DNA of 64,000 bases from AWTP1-13 sp050248715 (GCA_050248715.1 JBFWRV010000002.1:124001-188000); one strand, 5' to 3'. Counted from the stretch's first letter, positions 17,589-26,998 are shown. Notes: generated by a model from the sequence alone, not told the origin. Program-made: numbers and translations.

Positions 17589-19022
17589 TCAACCGGCCTG
17601 CTCGGCGCGCAACAGCTCGAACATCGCCCGCGCCGCCTGCGCCTCGCCGCCCTTGGGGCCGAGCGCCTTGGCTGCGGGACGCCAGCCGTAGATGTCGAAA
17701 TGGGCGAAACGGCGGGCCCGCTTCACGAAGCGGCGCAGGAACAGCGCTGCCGTCACCGAGCCGGCAAACGGCGATTCGCTGACGTTGTTCATATCGGCCA
17801 CAGCGCTGTCGAGACTGGCCTCGTAGCCCGTCCAGAACGGCATCCGCCATACGGGGTCGCCGACCTTCACGCCCGCGGCCAGGATTGCCTCGGCGAACGC
17901 ATCGTCATCGCTGTAGAGCGGCGGCAAGTCTGGCCCAAGGGCGACGCGCGCCGCTCCGGTCAGCGTCGCGAAGCTTGCGAGCGTATCGGGCGCCTCCTCG
18001 TCGGCGAGCGCCAGCGCGTCGGCGAGCACCAGCCGGCCCTCGGCATCCGTGTTGCCGATCTCGACCGTCTTGCCCGCCCGGCTGGTGAGCACGTCGCCCG
18101 GACGGAAGGCGTTGCCGGCGATGCTGTTCTCCGCTGCCGGGATCAAGACCCGCAGGCGAACGTCCAGCTTGGCCGCCATCACCATGTGGCCGAGCGCCAA
18201 CGCGGTGGCGGCGCCGCCCATGTCCTTCTTCATGATCAGCATGCCGCTCGCGGGCTTGATGTCGAGGCCGCCGGTGTCGAAGGCGATGCCCTTGCCGACC
18301 AGCGTGACACGGCGGCTGCCGGCACGCCCCCAGGTCAGGTCGATGAGGCGCGGCGCCCGCGGGCTGGCGCGCCCGACGGCGTGGATCATCGGAAAATTCT
18401 TGGCCAGGAGGTCGTCTCCGACCGTGCTCGCGACCGTGGCGCCATGCTTCCTGGCGAGCTGCCGGGCCGCGTCCTCCAGCTCCTGCGGCCCCATGTCGGA
18501 GGCCGGCGTGTTGATGAGGTCGCGTCCCATCCAGACTGCCTCGACCACGCCGGTTGCGCGAGACAGGTCGACCCCGTGTGCGACTTTGAGTTGCGGCAAC
18601 TCCGCTCCGTCGGCCGACTTGTAGCGCCCGAAGCGATAGGCCCCGAGCCCCCAGGCGACCGCGGCGAGCTCGGGATCGGCCGGCGTCTCGGCCAGATGAT
18701 AGCTGCCGGACGGCAGCAGCGGCGGCAGCAGCCCGAGCGCCAACTCGGGCTTGTCCATCGCGTCCCCGGCGCGGGCATCACCAAGGCCCAGCATCACGCC
18801 GGCGAGCGCGCCCTCGGCTCCCGGCAGCAGCACGTGGCGGCGGGCGCCACCCTTGAAACCCTGTGCCTCCACCCACGCCCGATGCATGCCGCCCAGCGCG
18901 GCCGTGCGCACACCCTCGGCGTTGCGCACGAGCCAGATGGGCAGCGATCTCTTCTTGCTGTCGGCAGCGAGCAGCACATGGGCGGCCGCGGATGCCTGCT
19001 TGGTCTTTTCTCTTGCTGCCAT
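17589..19022 (-). CDS. Leucyl aminopeptidase family protein (M17)
   Basis: A 477-aa cytosolic, two-metal aminopeptidase that removes N-terminal residues from peptides. The M17 catalytic region is complete: GKGIAFDTGGLDIKPASGM with metal-binding Lys and Asp, KKDMGGAA, and the signature NTDAEGRLVLADAL with Asp, Glu and Arg. The N-terminal domain (residues 1-165) is diverged, as in PepB-like members. ATG 19022 is chosen from the conserved length; an in-frame ATG at 19058 is possible and neither has a strong ribosome-binding site. The NlpC/P60 gene follows 12 bp downstream, so peptides released from cell-wall turnover could be further trimmed; that link is inference. Confidence 0.88.
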   Translation of the reverse strand: MAAREKTKQASAAAHVLLAADSKKRSLPIWLVRNAEGVRTAALGGMHRAWVEAQGFKGGARRHVLLPGAEGALAGVMLGLGDARAGDAMDKPELALGLLPPLLPSGSYHLAETPADPELAAVAWGLGAYRFGRYKSADGAELPQLKVAHGVDLSRATGVVEAVWMGRDLINTPASDMGPQELEDAARQLARKHGATVASTVGDDLLAKNFPMIHAVGRASPRAPRLIDLTWGRAGSRRVTLVGKGIAFDTGGLDIKPASGMLIMKKDMGGAATALALGHMVMAAKLDVRLRVLIPAAENSIAGNAFRPGDVLTSRAGKTVEIGNTDAEGRLVLADALALADEEAPDTLASFATLTGAARVALGPDLPPLYSDDDAFAEAILAAGVKVGDPVWRMPFWTGYEASLDSAVADMNNVSESPFAGSVTAALFLRRFVKRARRFAHFDIYGWRPAAKALGPKGGEAQAARAMFELLRAEQAG

Positions 19023-19121
19023 GGGAGGATTCGTCGAATGAGCTTCGGGCGCGCGCATTATCAGCCGGCCCTGGGCGGGATGACAATCGCCCCTGCGGGG
19101 AAAGCGCAAGGGAGGCGGAAA

Positions 19122-19775
19122 ATGAGCTATCGGCTCGTGATCGGCGACAAGAACATCTCGAGCTGGAGCCTGCGCCCCTGGCTTGCCATGCGCCAAGCCG
19201 CCCTCCCGTTCCAAGAGATCAACATCAAGCTGCGCCAGCCCGAATCGTCGGCCGACATCTTGCGGCACTCGCCCTCGGGAAAGGTCCCCGCGCTGCTCAG
19301 GCAGAAACAGGCGATCTGGGACAGTCTGGCCATCATCGAGTTCCTTGCCGAGGCCCATCCCTCGGTCGGCTTGTGGCCTACGGCCGCCGAAGCCCGGGCC
19401 CACGCCCGATCGGTGGCCGCCGAGATGCACTCGGGATTCGCCCCACTGCGCGATCACTGTCCCATGGAGCTGCTCGCGCGCCTGCCGATGGCAACCCTGC
19501 CGGATCCCGTGGCTGCCAACGTCCGGCGCATCGTCGCCATATGGCGCGAGTGCCGCCGCACCTACGGGACCGCGGGGTCGTTCCTATTCGGGGCGTTCAC
19601 TGCCGCCGATGCCATGTATGCCCCCGTCGCCAGCCGCTTTCGCACCTACCTGCCGGACCTGGCCCCCTGGGGCGACGACGGCACGGCGCAGGCCTACGTG
19701 GACGCCATCTTCGCCCTGCCGGCCGTGGCCGAATGGGAGGCGGGGGCGCGGCAGGAAACGGGCGTCACCCGCTGA
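19122..19775 (+). CDS. Glutathione S-transferase family protein
   Basis: A 217-aa cytosolic GST-fold protein. N-terminal thioredoxin-like domain at about 1-80 with NISSWSLRPWLAMRQA (candidate catalytic Ser12/Ser13), the cis-Pro motif GKVPALL and the glutathione-contact segment WDSLAIIEFLAE; C-terminal helical domain at about 90-210 with GSFLFGAFTAADAMYAPV, a standard N-capping motif. Start ATG 19122 has GGGAGG at good spacing. It is divergent from the M17 aminopeptidase gene. Substrate unknown; a detoxification or isomerase role is typical. Confidence 0.88.
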   Translation: MSYRLVIGDKNISSWSLRPWLAMRQAALPFQEINIKLRQPESSADILRHSPSGKVPALLRQKQAIWDSLAIIEFLAEAHPSVGLWPTAAEARAHARSVAAEMHSGFAPLRDHCPMELLARLPMATLPDPVAANVRRIVAIWRECRRTYGTAGSFLFGAFTAADAMYAPVASRFRTYLPDLAPWGDDGTAQAYVDAIFALPAVAEWEAGARQETGVTR

Positions 19776-19877
19776 GCGCACGACGGCGTTAAGGCATCCT
19801 AACAGATTGTTAAGTCCTGTCCCGGAAACTGACGCCAGGAGCCGCGAATCACGCGGGCGGTGGGGCAGGGGTCAAAC

Positions 19878-20873
19878 ATGCCGAAACGCCAGAGCATTTG
19901 CGCCGCGGGCCGCGCCGCCCGGGTCGGCAGCGCATGGGTGGTTGCCGGATTTCTGGCGGGCGGGTGCTCGCAGCTGGGCTCGACACAGGCCCTCATCGAT
20001 GCGGCCAAGGCCCCGAGCTTCGCCGAGGCCACCAATCCGACACCTCCCGACAGCCGCACGGAGCTGCAGAAAGCTACGGAATACTGGGGCAAGGAGTACG
20101 GCAAGGAGCCCCGCAGCGCCAAGAATGCCGTGAATTTTGCCCGCAACCTCAAGGCTCTCGGGGAGAAACGGCAGGCGCTGGCGGTCCTGCAGCAGGCCTC
20201 CGTCTTCCACGGCGGCAACCGCGAGATCAACGCCGAGTACGGCCGCCTCGCCCTCGAATTCGATCAGGTCAGCCTCGCCCAGAAGCTGCTGGAGCAGGCG
20301 GACGATCCGACCAAGCCCGACTGGAAAGTCGTCTCCGCGCGCGGCACGGTCCTCGCCAAGCAGGGCCTCTATCGCGACGCCATCCCCTTCTACGAGCGGG
20401 CACGCGCAATCGCCCCCGACGAATCCTCCATCCTGAACAACCTCGCCATGGCTTACGCGATGGACGGCAAGGCCGATGCGGCCGAGCCGCTCCTCAAGCA
20501 GGCGGCCGCGGCCGGCAGCAACGACCCGCGCGTGCGCCAGAATCTGGCCCTCGTCCTCGGCCTGCAGGGCAAATACGACGAGGCGAAGCTGGCCGGCGGG
20601 CAAGGCATGCCTGCTGAGAAGGTTGCAGCCAACATCGATTACCTGCGCAGCATCGTCAAAGCCGAACCCAAACCGCTGGCGACCGCGTCGGTCACCAAGC
20701 CGGAAGCAATGGCGTCCGCAGACGAGGAGGAGCCTCGGGCGAAGCCGGTGGCCAAAGGACAGGCCCGGGCCAAGGCGAAGACCAACACCAGGCTCGCCGC
20801 GACCAACGACGTGGGCGAGGAGGACGACTCGGGATGGTCGACGCAGGTCGCCATCACCAAGGCCAAGCGCTGA
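19878..20873 (+). CDS. TadD-like TPR lipoprotein
   Basis: A 331-aa protein with a lipoprotein signal peptide: basic start, hydrophobic stretch at about 16-29 and lipobox LAGGC (Cys about residue 31). Residues about 65-225 are tetratricopeptide repeats (including SARGTVLAKQGLYRDAIPFY and NNLAMAYAMDGKADAAEPLL), arranged as in TadD, the pilotin-like lipoprotein of Tad/Flp pilus systems. The C-terminal 90 residues are Lys/Ala/Glu-rich and probably disordered. ATG 19878 has AGGGG 7 bp upstream. No other tad gene is in the window, so the TadD assignment rests on domain layout. Confidence 0.75.
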   Translation: MPKRQSICAAGRAARVGSAWVVAGFLAGGCSQLGSTQALIDAAKAPSFAEATNPTPPDSRTELQKATEYWGKEYGKEPRSAKNAVNFARNLKALGEKRQALAVLQQASVFHGGNREINAEYGRLALEFDQVSLAQKLLEQADDPTKPDWKVVSARGTVLAKQGLYRDAIPFYERARAIAPDESSILNNLAMAYAMDGKADAAEPLLKQAAAAGSNDPRVRQNLALVLGLQGKYDEAKLAGGQGMPAEKVAANIDYLRSIVKAEPKPLATASVTKPEAMASADEEEPRAKPVAKGQARAKAKTNTRLAATNDVGEEDDSGWSTQVAITKAKR

Positions 20874-20880
20874 GCCGGCA

Positions 20881-21240
20881 TCACTCCTCCATCGGCGCCA
20901 GCAGGCGCAGGAGGACGGGCAGCGTCAGCAGCAGGGTCGCGGCCAGCCAGATGAAGAGCGACACGGGCGTGCTCTGCTGCAACCCGCGCAGCCGCTCGTA
21001 GAGAGCCGCGGGAATTCCCGCGAGCAGCAGTGTCATCACCGAAATCGCCAGCGACGTGAGGTGATAGAACACCTCGGGATGGAAGAAGCGGGTGCCGCGG
21101 GCAAAGCTCGCGAGGTAGAACGACACCGCGTCGAATGCCGGCGATACGTCGAAGCCGGCGAGATAGGCGAAGCCGAGCGTCGCCACGACCAGCAGATGGC
21201 GCTTCAGCAATCGCTCCCGAAAACTTCCGACGCCGTCCAC
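20881..21240 (-). CDS. Small integral membrane protein, unknown
   Basis: A 119-aa protein with about three hydrophobic segments (residues 14-32, 60-80 and 92-113) and a GTG start at 21240 preceded by GAGGGGAG. The loop FARGTRFFHPEVFYHLTSLA lies between helices 1 and 2. No family recognised. It follows the YggT gene by 9 bp and is probably co-transcribed with it. Confidence 0.65.
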   Translation of the reverse strand: MDGVGSFRERLLKRHLLVVATLGFAYLAGFDVSPAFDAVSFYLASFARGTRFFHPEVFYHLTSLAISVMTLLLAGIPAALYERLRGLQQSTPVSLFIWLAATLLLTLPVLLRLLAPMEE

Positions 21241-21249
21241 GTGCTCCCC

Positions 21250-21561
21250 TCAGCCGAACACGCGGCCCATCGCCATCGCCGCCAGCACCTGCACCAGCGT
21301 GATGCGCAAAGCGAACACCCAGGCGATGGCACACACGGTCACCAGCGGCCCCGGCACCACCCGCGGCGTGACGGCACCGACCATGCGCACTACGGGATCC
21401 GACATCCCTCGCACGATGCGAAAGGGCAGGTTGGCGCGCCGGCTCGGGAAAAGCAGATCGATCACGAGGCGGGCGATCAGCAAATAACTGAGCACGGCCA
21501 GCAGAAGGCCCACCGCCGCCACGTACCAATACGGGCCAAAGAGGGTCGGCGCGGACGTCAT
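21250..21561 (-). CDS. YggT-family membrane protein
   Basis: A 103-aa membrane protein with two to three hydrophobic segments (residues 10-34 and 70-98) and the family's polar middle RIVRGMSDPVVRMVGAVTPRV, matching the YggT consensus in which a conserved TDP/SDP motif precedes a membrane segment. YggT proteins act in membrane-linked functions such as osmotic tolerance and cell or plastid division, but the exact role is unknown. First gene of a two-gene minus-strand unit. Confidence 0.8.
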   Translation of the reverse strand: MTSAPTLFGPYWYVAAVGLLLAVLSYLLIARLVIDLLFPSRRANLPFRIVRGMSDPVVRMVGAVTPRVVPGPLVTVCAIAWVFALRITLVQVLAAMAMGRVFG

Positions 21562-21722
21562 GAGCTCCGCAACACCTTGTCGATACGGGGTGACATCCCC
21601 GCAACCCCCTGTTGCCGGACCATTGTGGACGCGGCAAGGCCTGCGCGGAAGTCCGTTCCGGCCTTGGCTTTGCCGCTTGCGTGCCTATGCTGCTGCGCGA
21701 GTTCGATACCGTAGGGGGACCC

Positions 21723-22319
21723 ATGCCTGCACGCGCGCTGGCGGCGAGGATTGTGGCACTGGTCCTGGCGCTGCTTCCGCCAGGCCCCGCCCTGCACGCC
21801 CAGGGGACACCGGGCGCGACCGAGCCACCGGCCGCAGCCAAGCCCCCCGAAGCGCAGGCCCAGCGCTCGGAATGGTTCACGGTGACGGGACCTGAAGGCG
21901 TCTTCACGGCCGAGCTGCCCGCAGCCCCGAAGTATACCGCCTCGCGCGTCACTACGGCCTCCGGCTCCCTCTACACGCTCCACCAGTATCTGCTCGAGCA
22001 GGGCGATACGGCCTTCATCGTACAGACCGCGACCTACCCGGACGACATCAACGTCGCCAACCCTCGGGTCAACCTGCAGGGCGGCCTCGATACCCTCGCC
22101 AAGAGCATGGAAGGTGAGAAGTGGGCGAGCATCGACTGGGTGAGGCATCAGGGACTGACCGCCAGCGATGCCGTCGGCCTCAGGAGCGGGGTCGCCATCC
22201 GCAGCTTCTCGGTGATGAAGGGCCGCCAGATCTTCACACTGATCTATGCGGGCACACCAGGATCGGCCAAATCCACCGATGTCAATCGCTTCATCGCCTC
22301 GCTCCGCGTACCCCAATAG
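21723..22319 (+). CDS. Exported hypothetical protein
   Basis: A 198-aa protein with a signal peptide (residues 1-26, cleavage near LHAQG). After a Pro/Ala-rich linker to about residue 45 comes a domain beginning EWFTVTGPEGVFTAELPAAP and ending NRFIASLRVPQ; this pattern (substrate-like beta strands, then a final F..SL.. helix-strand) occurs in many small periplasmic proteins of rhizobia without known function. ATG 21723 is chosen because it starts the signal peptide. No partner gene; the acyl-CoA ligase begins 120 bp downstream. Confidence 0.7.
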   Translation: MPARALAARIVALVLALLPPGPALHAQGTPGATEPPAAAKPPEAQAQRSEWFTVTGPEGVFTAELPAAPKYTASRVTTASGSLYTLHQYLLEQGDTAFIVQTATYPDDINVANPRVNLQGGLDTLAKSMEGEKWASIDWVRHQGLTASDAVGLRSGVAIRSFSVMKGRQIFTLIYAGTPGSAKSTDVNRFIASLRVPQ

Positions 22320-22439
22320 GGCAGGCTTGCGGCGGCACGGAGTCGACGCGCCCTGGTCCTCCGTGCAAACCTTCCGCACCTGGGCCGCCGAGCGGGAGCC
22401 GCAATCCCGTTGGGGCCCCTCGCACGGGAGGAAGCACCC

Positions 22440-24536
22440 TTGAGCTTCGAGCAACTCTTTCATCCCGAAGGCATTGCCGTCATCGGCGCTTCGGCCGATC
22501 TCACCCGCATCAGCGGACAGCCCGTAAAGGCGCTGAAGAACGCCGGATATCCGGGCAAGGTCTACCTCATCAATCCGAAGTACCAGGAACTGCACGGGCT
22601 TCCCTGCTTCCCCGACGTCAAGTCGCTGCCCTCGCGCTGCGACCTCGCGATCGTCGCCGTGCCCGCCCCGGGCGTGGCGCAGGCGATCCGCGACTGCGGC
22701 GCCGCCAAGATCCCGTTCGCGGTGGTTCTCACGGCGGGCTTCCGCGAGACAGGCGCGGATGGGCGCAAGCTCGAGCAGGAATTGAAACAGGCCGTGGCCG
22801 AGAGCGGCGTGCGCATCGTCGGCCCCAACTGCCAGGGCATGCTCTCCGTGCAGGCGCGCGTGTGGGCCGCCTTCGGCAGCGTCTCGGACGAAACCGAGCT
22901 CAGGCCAGGCAAGGTCTCGTGCGCCTTCCAGTCCGGCGGGTTCGGCTATGCCGTCGTCAACCTCGCGGAAGCCCAGGGCATCGGCTTCCGCTACACCGTA
23001 TCCTCCGGCAACGAGGTGGACATCACGACGCCGGAGCTGCTCTCCGCCTTCCTCGACGACCCCGGCACCTCGCTGGCATTCGCCTACATGGAGGGCACCC
23101 CCGACGCGCGCCGCCTTCTCGACCTCGGGCGCAAATCCCTGGCGACGGGCAAGCCGGTCCTGATGTGGAAGGCCGGCACGACCGACGCGGGCGTCAAGGC
23201 CGCCGCCTCGCACACCGCCAACATGACCGGCAGCTACGATCTCTACCGGGCGGCACTGCGCCAGGCCGGCATCATCGAGGTGGATGACGTCGAACCCATC
23301 GTCGACGCTGCCAAGCTGTTCGGGCAGGGACGACTGCCCAAGGGCAACCGGGTCGGCGTCCTGTCGATCTCGGGCGGCTCGGGCGTGGTGTTTGCGGATG
23401 CAGCCGTGAGCGGGGGCCTGACGCTACCGCCGTTCGCCCCCGAGACGCTCGCCAAGATGCGCAAGCTGGTGCCGGCCTTCGGCTCGGCCGAGAACCCCGC
23501 CGATATCACCGCTGCCGTCTTCAACGATTCGACGCTCTTCTCGCGCACACTCGACGTGGTCCTGGAGGACCCGGGGATCGACCAGCTCGTCATCCTGATC
23601 GCGTCGATCTCCGGCAAGAGCGCCGCTGCCGCCGCCGAGATCGTCGCCGCGGCGGCGGCCAAGACCGACAAGCCCGTCAGCGTGCAGTGGTCGGGTCGGC
23701 AGGGCAAATCCGAGGTGGCGGTGAAGGCGTTCGAGTCGGCCGGCGTGCCGTCCATCACCACGCCCGTGCGTCTCGCTCGCGCCGCCGCCATCGTGTCCCG
23801 GTTCGCCTCCGACCAGCGCCGGCTGCTACCGCGCAAGGTTCCCGAGGTCATTCCGGCCCGGGATGTCGACCTCCCCGCGGGAGCCGTGACGCTCAACGAG
23901 GCCGAAAGCAAGGCGGTGCTGCGCGCCTTCAGCGTGCCCGTCGCCAAGGAGGTGCTGGTCGCACCCGGCGCCGACGCCGATGCCGCGACCAGGGAGCTCA
24001 AGGCTCCGTTCGCGGTCAAGGTCGTCTCGCGGGACGTTCCGCACAAGACCGAGGCCGGCGGCGTCAAGCTCGGCGTCGCGCGCGAGGCGCTGGGCGACGC
24101 CGCGCGCCAGGTCGTCGCCAACGCGCGAGATGCGGTGCCCGGCGCCAAGATCGACGGCGTGCTCATTTCGGAGATGGCCTCGGGCCTCGAGACGCTGATC
24201 GGCGTCATCAACGATCCTGCCTTCGGGCCGGTCGTGGCACTGGGGCTTGGCGGCGTGTTCACGGAGGTGCTGAAGGACGTGAGCTACCGCGTCGCCCCCT
24301 TCGGCATCGAGACCGCCCGCGAAATGATCGCCGAGCTGCGCGCCGCCAAGCTGTTCGAGGGCTACCGCGGCAAGCCAGCCGCAGACAAGGAGGCCCTGGC
24401 CAAGGCGCTGGTCGCCGTGTCCAACATGTCGGTCGTCCTTGCGCCGCGACTGAAGGAACTGGACATCAACCCGGTGTTCGTCGGCCCAGTCGGGCAAGGC
24501 GTGGCGGCTGCCGATGCCCTCGTCGTCCTGAAATAG
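22440..24536 (+). CDS. ADP-forming acetate/acyl-CoA ligase family protein
   Basis: A 698-aa protein with the fused architecture of ADP-forming acyl-CoA synthetases. CoA-binding Rossmann domain at about 1-135 (IAVIGASAD, IVGPNCQGM), two ligase-CoA domains at about 150-450 with the phospho-accepting His in AAASHTANMTG (H258), and a C-terminal ATP-grasp domain at about 465-695 (LNEAESKAVLRAF, AVKVVSRDVPHKTEAGGV, GLGGVFTEV). It would interconvert an organic acid, CoA and ATP with acyl-CoA, ADP and phosphate. A TTG start at 22440 is chosen because GGGAGGAAG lies about 5-7 bp upstream, with no ATG nearby. Acid substrate unknown. Confidence 0.87.
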   Translation: MSFEQLFHPEGIAVIGASADLTRISGQPVKALKNAGYPGKVYLINPKYQELHGLPCFPDVKSLPSRCDLAIVAVPAPGVAQAIRDCGAAKIPFAVVLTAGFRETGADGRKLEQELKQAVAESGVRIVGPNCQGMLSVQARVWAAFGSVSDETELRPGKVSCAFQSGGFGYAVVNLAEAQGIGFRYTVSSGNEVDITTPELLSAFLDDPGTSLAFAYMEGTPDARRLLDLGRKSLATGKPVLMWKAGTTDAGVKAAASHTANMTGSYDLYRAALRQAGIIEVDDVEPIVDAAKLFGQGRLPKGNRVGVLSISGGSGVVFADAAVSGGLTLPPFAPETLAKMRKLVPAFGSAENPADITAAVFNDSTLFSRTLDVVLEDPGIDQLVILIASISGKSAAAAAEIVAAAAAKTDKPVSVQWSGRQGKSEVAVKAFESAGVPSITTPVRLARAAAIVSRFASDQRRLLPRKVPEVIPARDVDLPAGAVTLNEAESKAVLRAFSVPVAKEVLVAPGADADAATRELKAPFAVKVVSRDVPHKTEAGGVKLGVAREALGDAARQVVANARDAVPGAKIDGVLISEMASGLETLIGVINDPAFGPVVALGLGGVFTEVLKDVSYRVAPFGIETAREMIAELRAAKLFEGYRGKPAADKEALAKALVAVSNMSVVLAPRLKELDINPVFVGPVGQGVAAADALVVLK

Positions 24537-25029
24537 CAGACGCCGGTGCGCGCAACTCCGCGCCGGCGTTTGCGCTTGCGGGCCGGCTCCCGGGCGTCTG
24601 CGCCTCGGTTGCCGGCCGGCCCGGCCCCGTCGCCTGCATGTACCACGTGGAACAGCGCCATCCGGACGCTTGGCCCATTGTGCCCGCAACAAGATCAATG
24701 CGGGGCACACGGACGGACTCGGATCATGCATAGTTCGACGGCAATCCCGGCGGTCGCGGCCGTCAGCAGCCGGCCGGAGAGGTCGGTGCCAATGGCCGCC
24801 AGGAGCAGGCCGGGCCTGTGCCTGAAAGACCATACCCCAGCCCACCTTCGGTTTGCTCGGGACAGTGCCGCTGCCTCGGGCTATAAGGCCGAAGAGATGC
24901 TCCCAACGCGCCAAGCTGTTGGTTTTGGGGCCGACTCTGCTTGTCGAGACTGCCGAAGTTCTGCATGCCCAGCAAAGATTGAGCTATCCACAGTCGTGGC
25001 GCCAACAGCGAGCCTGGAGATCTGAAGTC
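24537..25029. other. Long gene-free leader before the ABC exporter genes
   Basis: A 493-bp stretch with no convincing gene. It contains a GC hairpin just after the acyl-CoA ligase stop (annotated as terminator), an imperfect 14-bp palindrome around CCACGTGG (24640-24653), and a stem-loop GTGCCCGCA / TGCGGGGCAC (24680-24708). These are possible regulatory elements for the downstream ABC permease; none matches a riboswitch I know. Confidence 0.4.
24540..24569 (+). terminator. GC-rich hairpin after the acyl-CoA ligase gene
   Basis: Arms ACGCCGG (24540-24546) and CCGGCGT (24563-24569) with further GCG/CGC pairing inside, a few bases after the stop codon. Only a weak T-rich tail (TTTGCGCTT) follows. 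Confidence 0.45.
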
Positions 25030-26244
25030 ATGTCGTCAGCCGGCGGAAGCAATCCCGCAATGGCGAAGCCAATGCCGATGGCTCGCAAACTGGCCTACCG
25101 CAACCTGTTCCACGACCGCATGAGCTTGTTCGTCACCCTGATCGGCATCGTCTTCTCGGTGGTGCTGGTGGCGGTGCAGTGCGGCCTGTATCTGGGTTCC
25201 GCAGCGCGCATCACCGCCGTGCTGGACCACCTCGATGCCGACCTGTGGGTGGTGCCCGTCGGCACCAAGAGCTTCGACGATCCTTCCTTGCTGCCGGGAC
25301 GCGAGAAGCACGCAATCCTGTCCACGCCCGGCGTCGGCAGCGTCGACGAGCTTCTGGTGAGCTTCGCGCTGTGGAAGAAATTGCCGCGCGAGACCGGCTT
25401 GCGCTGCGCCACGGAAAGCGGGCTCTGCGGGTCCACGGCGGCACTGCTGATCGGCTCGGATACGCACACCAACAAGTCCCTGCCCTGGGATGTCATCAAG
25501 GGGAGCATCGACGACCTCTCCTCCCCAAACGCCGTGGCCGTGGACTCGAGCTACTTCATGGAGCTCGGGGTCAGAGAGCTCGGCGACCGCGCCGAGGTCA
25601 ACAACATGCAGGTGACGATCAGGGCGGTGACCAAGGGGATCCGATCCTTCACCACGCTGCCCTATGTCTTCACCACGCTGCCGCAGGCCCGGATGATGGT
25701 GGATGCTGCACCCGACCAGTCGTCGTACATGATGGTGCGCGTCGCGCCCGGCCACAACGTCGCCGATGTGCGCGCAGCGCTGCAAGACCGGTTGCGCGAC
25801 GCCGAGGTCATCGATCACCAGGAGTTCCGCGACCGCAGCACCAACTACTGGCTGTTCGAGACGGGCGCCGGAACGGCGCTCATCGCCGCGGCCGTGCTGG
25901 CTGTCATCGTCGGCGTCGTCGTCGTCGCCCAGACCCTCTATGCCAGCACCAAGGAGCACTTGAACGAGTTCGCCACCCTGCGCGCGCTCGGCGCCTCCTC
26001 GGGCTTCATTCGCAAGGTCATCCTGTGGCAGGCCGTGCTCAGCGCCATCATGGGCTATGTCCTGGGCATCCTCCTGAGCCAGGTCGTCATCTACGCCTTC
26101 AAGGACAGCACATTGTTGATCATCATGACGTTCAACCTTGCCTGGGGCCTGCTTGTCCTAACGATCGCCATGTGCGTGTTCGCGGCCGTCAGCGCCATCT
26201 TCAAGGTTGTCCGCATCGATCCGGCAGTGGTCTTCAGCCGGTAG
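25030..26244 (+). CDS. ABC exporter permease, DevC/MacB-type (FtsX domain)
   Basis: A 404-aa inner-membrane permease with DevC topology: one N-terminal helix (about 28-52), a large periplasmic domain (about 53-280), and three C-terminal helices in the FtsX domain (about 288-312, 335-362, 370-395). The cytoplasmic motif EHLNEFATLRALGASSGFIR is the coupling-helix region typical of FtsX/LolC/MacB permeases. The start is ATG 25030; MPMARKLAYRNLFHD a little downstream is where family homology begins. The ATPase gene follows after 13 bp. In cyanobacterial DevBCA the complex also needs an HlyD-like adaptor DevB, absent here. Substrate unknown, possibly a lipid or glycolipid. Confidence 0.87.
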   Translation: MSSAGGSNPAMAKPMPMARKLAYRNLFHDRMSLFVTLIGIVFSVVLVAVQCGLYLGSAARITAVLDHLDADLWVVPVGTKSFDDPSLLPGREKHAILSTPGVGSVDELLVSFALWKKLPRETGLRCATESGLCGSTAALLIGSDTHTNKSLPWDVIKGSIDDLSSPNAVAVDSSYFMELGVRELGDRAEVNNMQVTIRAVTKGIRSFTTLPYVFTTLPQARMMVDAAPDQSSYMMVRVAPGHNVADVRAALQDRLRDAEVIDHQEFRDRSTNYWLFETGAGTALIAAAVLAVIVGVVVVAQTLYASTKEHLNEFATLRALGASSGFIRKVILWQAVLSAIMGYVLGILLSQVVIYAFKDSTLLIIMTFNLAWGLLVLTIAMCVFAAVSAIFKVVRIDPAVVFSR

Positions 26245-26257
26245 GAGACGAAGTTCC

Positions 26258-26977
26258 ATGGAACCCATTCTCGAAGCCAACAACATCGTCAAGTTCCTCG
26301 GCGCGGGCGAGGCGGAAGTCAAAGTATTGAAAGGCGTCAATCTCGAGCTCATGCCGGGCGAGTTGACGCTGCTGATGGGACCCTCGGGAAGCGGCAAGAC
26401 GACCCTGCTGTCCATTCTGGGCTGCATCCTCACCCCCAGCGAGGGCACACTGCGCATCGGCCCGCACACGGCGACGGGTCTGAAAGCCGAGGGCCTCGCC
26501 GACCTGCGGCGCAAGCACGTGGGTTTCGTGTTCCAGTCCTACAACCTCGTTCCCACGCTCACCGCAACCGAGAACGTGATGCTGGCGCTCGACCTGCGCG
26601 GCACCAAGCTGTCCGATGCGCCGGCCCTGGCCGCCGAAGCCTTGAGGAAGGTCGGGCTCTCGCATCGTGCCCACGCGTATCCGAGCAAGCTCAGCGGCGG
26701 CGAGAAGCAGCGCGTGGCGATCGCCCGCTCGCTCGCTGGCTCGCCGTCCGTGATTCTGGCCGACGAGCCCACCGCCGCCCTCGATGGCGAGAATGGCAGG
26801 GCGGTGATGGCGCTGCTGTCGGAGGTGGCCAAGGACAAGGGGCGCGGCATCCTGGTCGTCACCCACGACCACCGCACCCTGTCCTATGCCGATCGCCTGA
26901 TCAGGATCGAGGACGGCAAGATCGTCGGCCGTGCCCGGCGCCGCGCCCGTCCCGGCAACGGCGCCGCCGCGGCCTGA
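26258..26977 (+). CDS. ABC exporter ATPase, DevA/LolD-type
   Basis: A 239-aa nucleotide-binding subunit. Walker A GPSGSGKTT at about 43-51, Q-loop FVFQSYNLVPTLTATENV, signature LSGGEKQRVAIARSL, Walker B VILADEPTAALD and the switch His in VVTHDHRTL are all present, so it should be an active ATPase. The preceding permease is the partner (13-bp spacing; AGGAG before ATG 26258). The C-terminus is an Arg/Ala tail. It drives export by the MacB-like mechanotransmission mechanism rather than by drug-pump translocation, by family analogy. Confidence 0.92.
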   Translation: MEPILEANNIVKFLGAGEAEVKVLKGVNLELMPGELTLLMGPSGSGKTTLLSILGCILTPSEGTLRIGPHTATGLKAEGLADLRRKHVGFVFQSYNLVPTLTATENVMLALDLRGTKLSDAPALAAEALRKVGLSHRAHAYPSKLSGGEKQRVAIARSLAGSPSVILADEPTAALDGENGRAVMALLSEVAKDKGRGILVVTHDHRTLSYADRLIRIEDGKIVGRARRRARPGNGAAAA

Positions 26978-26998
26978 AGCCCCTGCGGTCCCGCTGAC

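Noticed and set aside
24546..25025. Possible 159-codon gene upstream of the ABC permease
   Set aside because: Irregular composition, no ribosome-binding site and no domain; it overlaps hairpins and palindromes typical of non-coding sequence.
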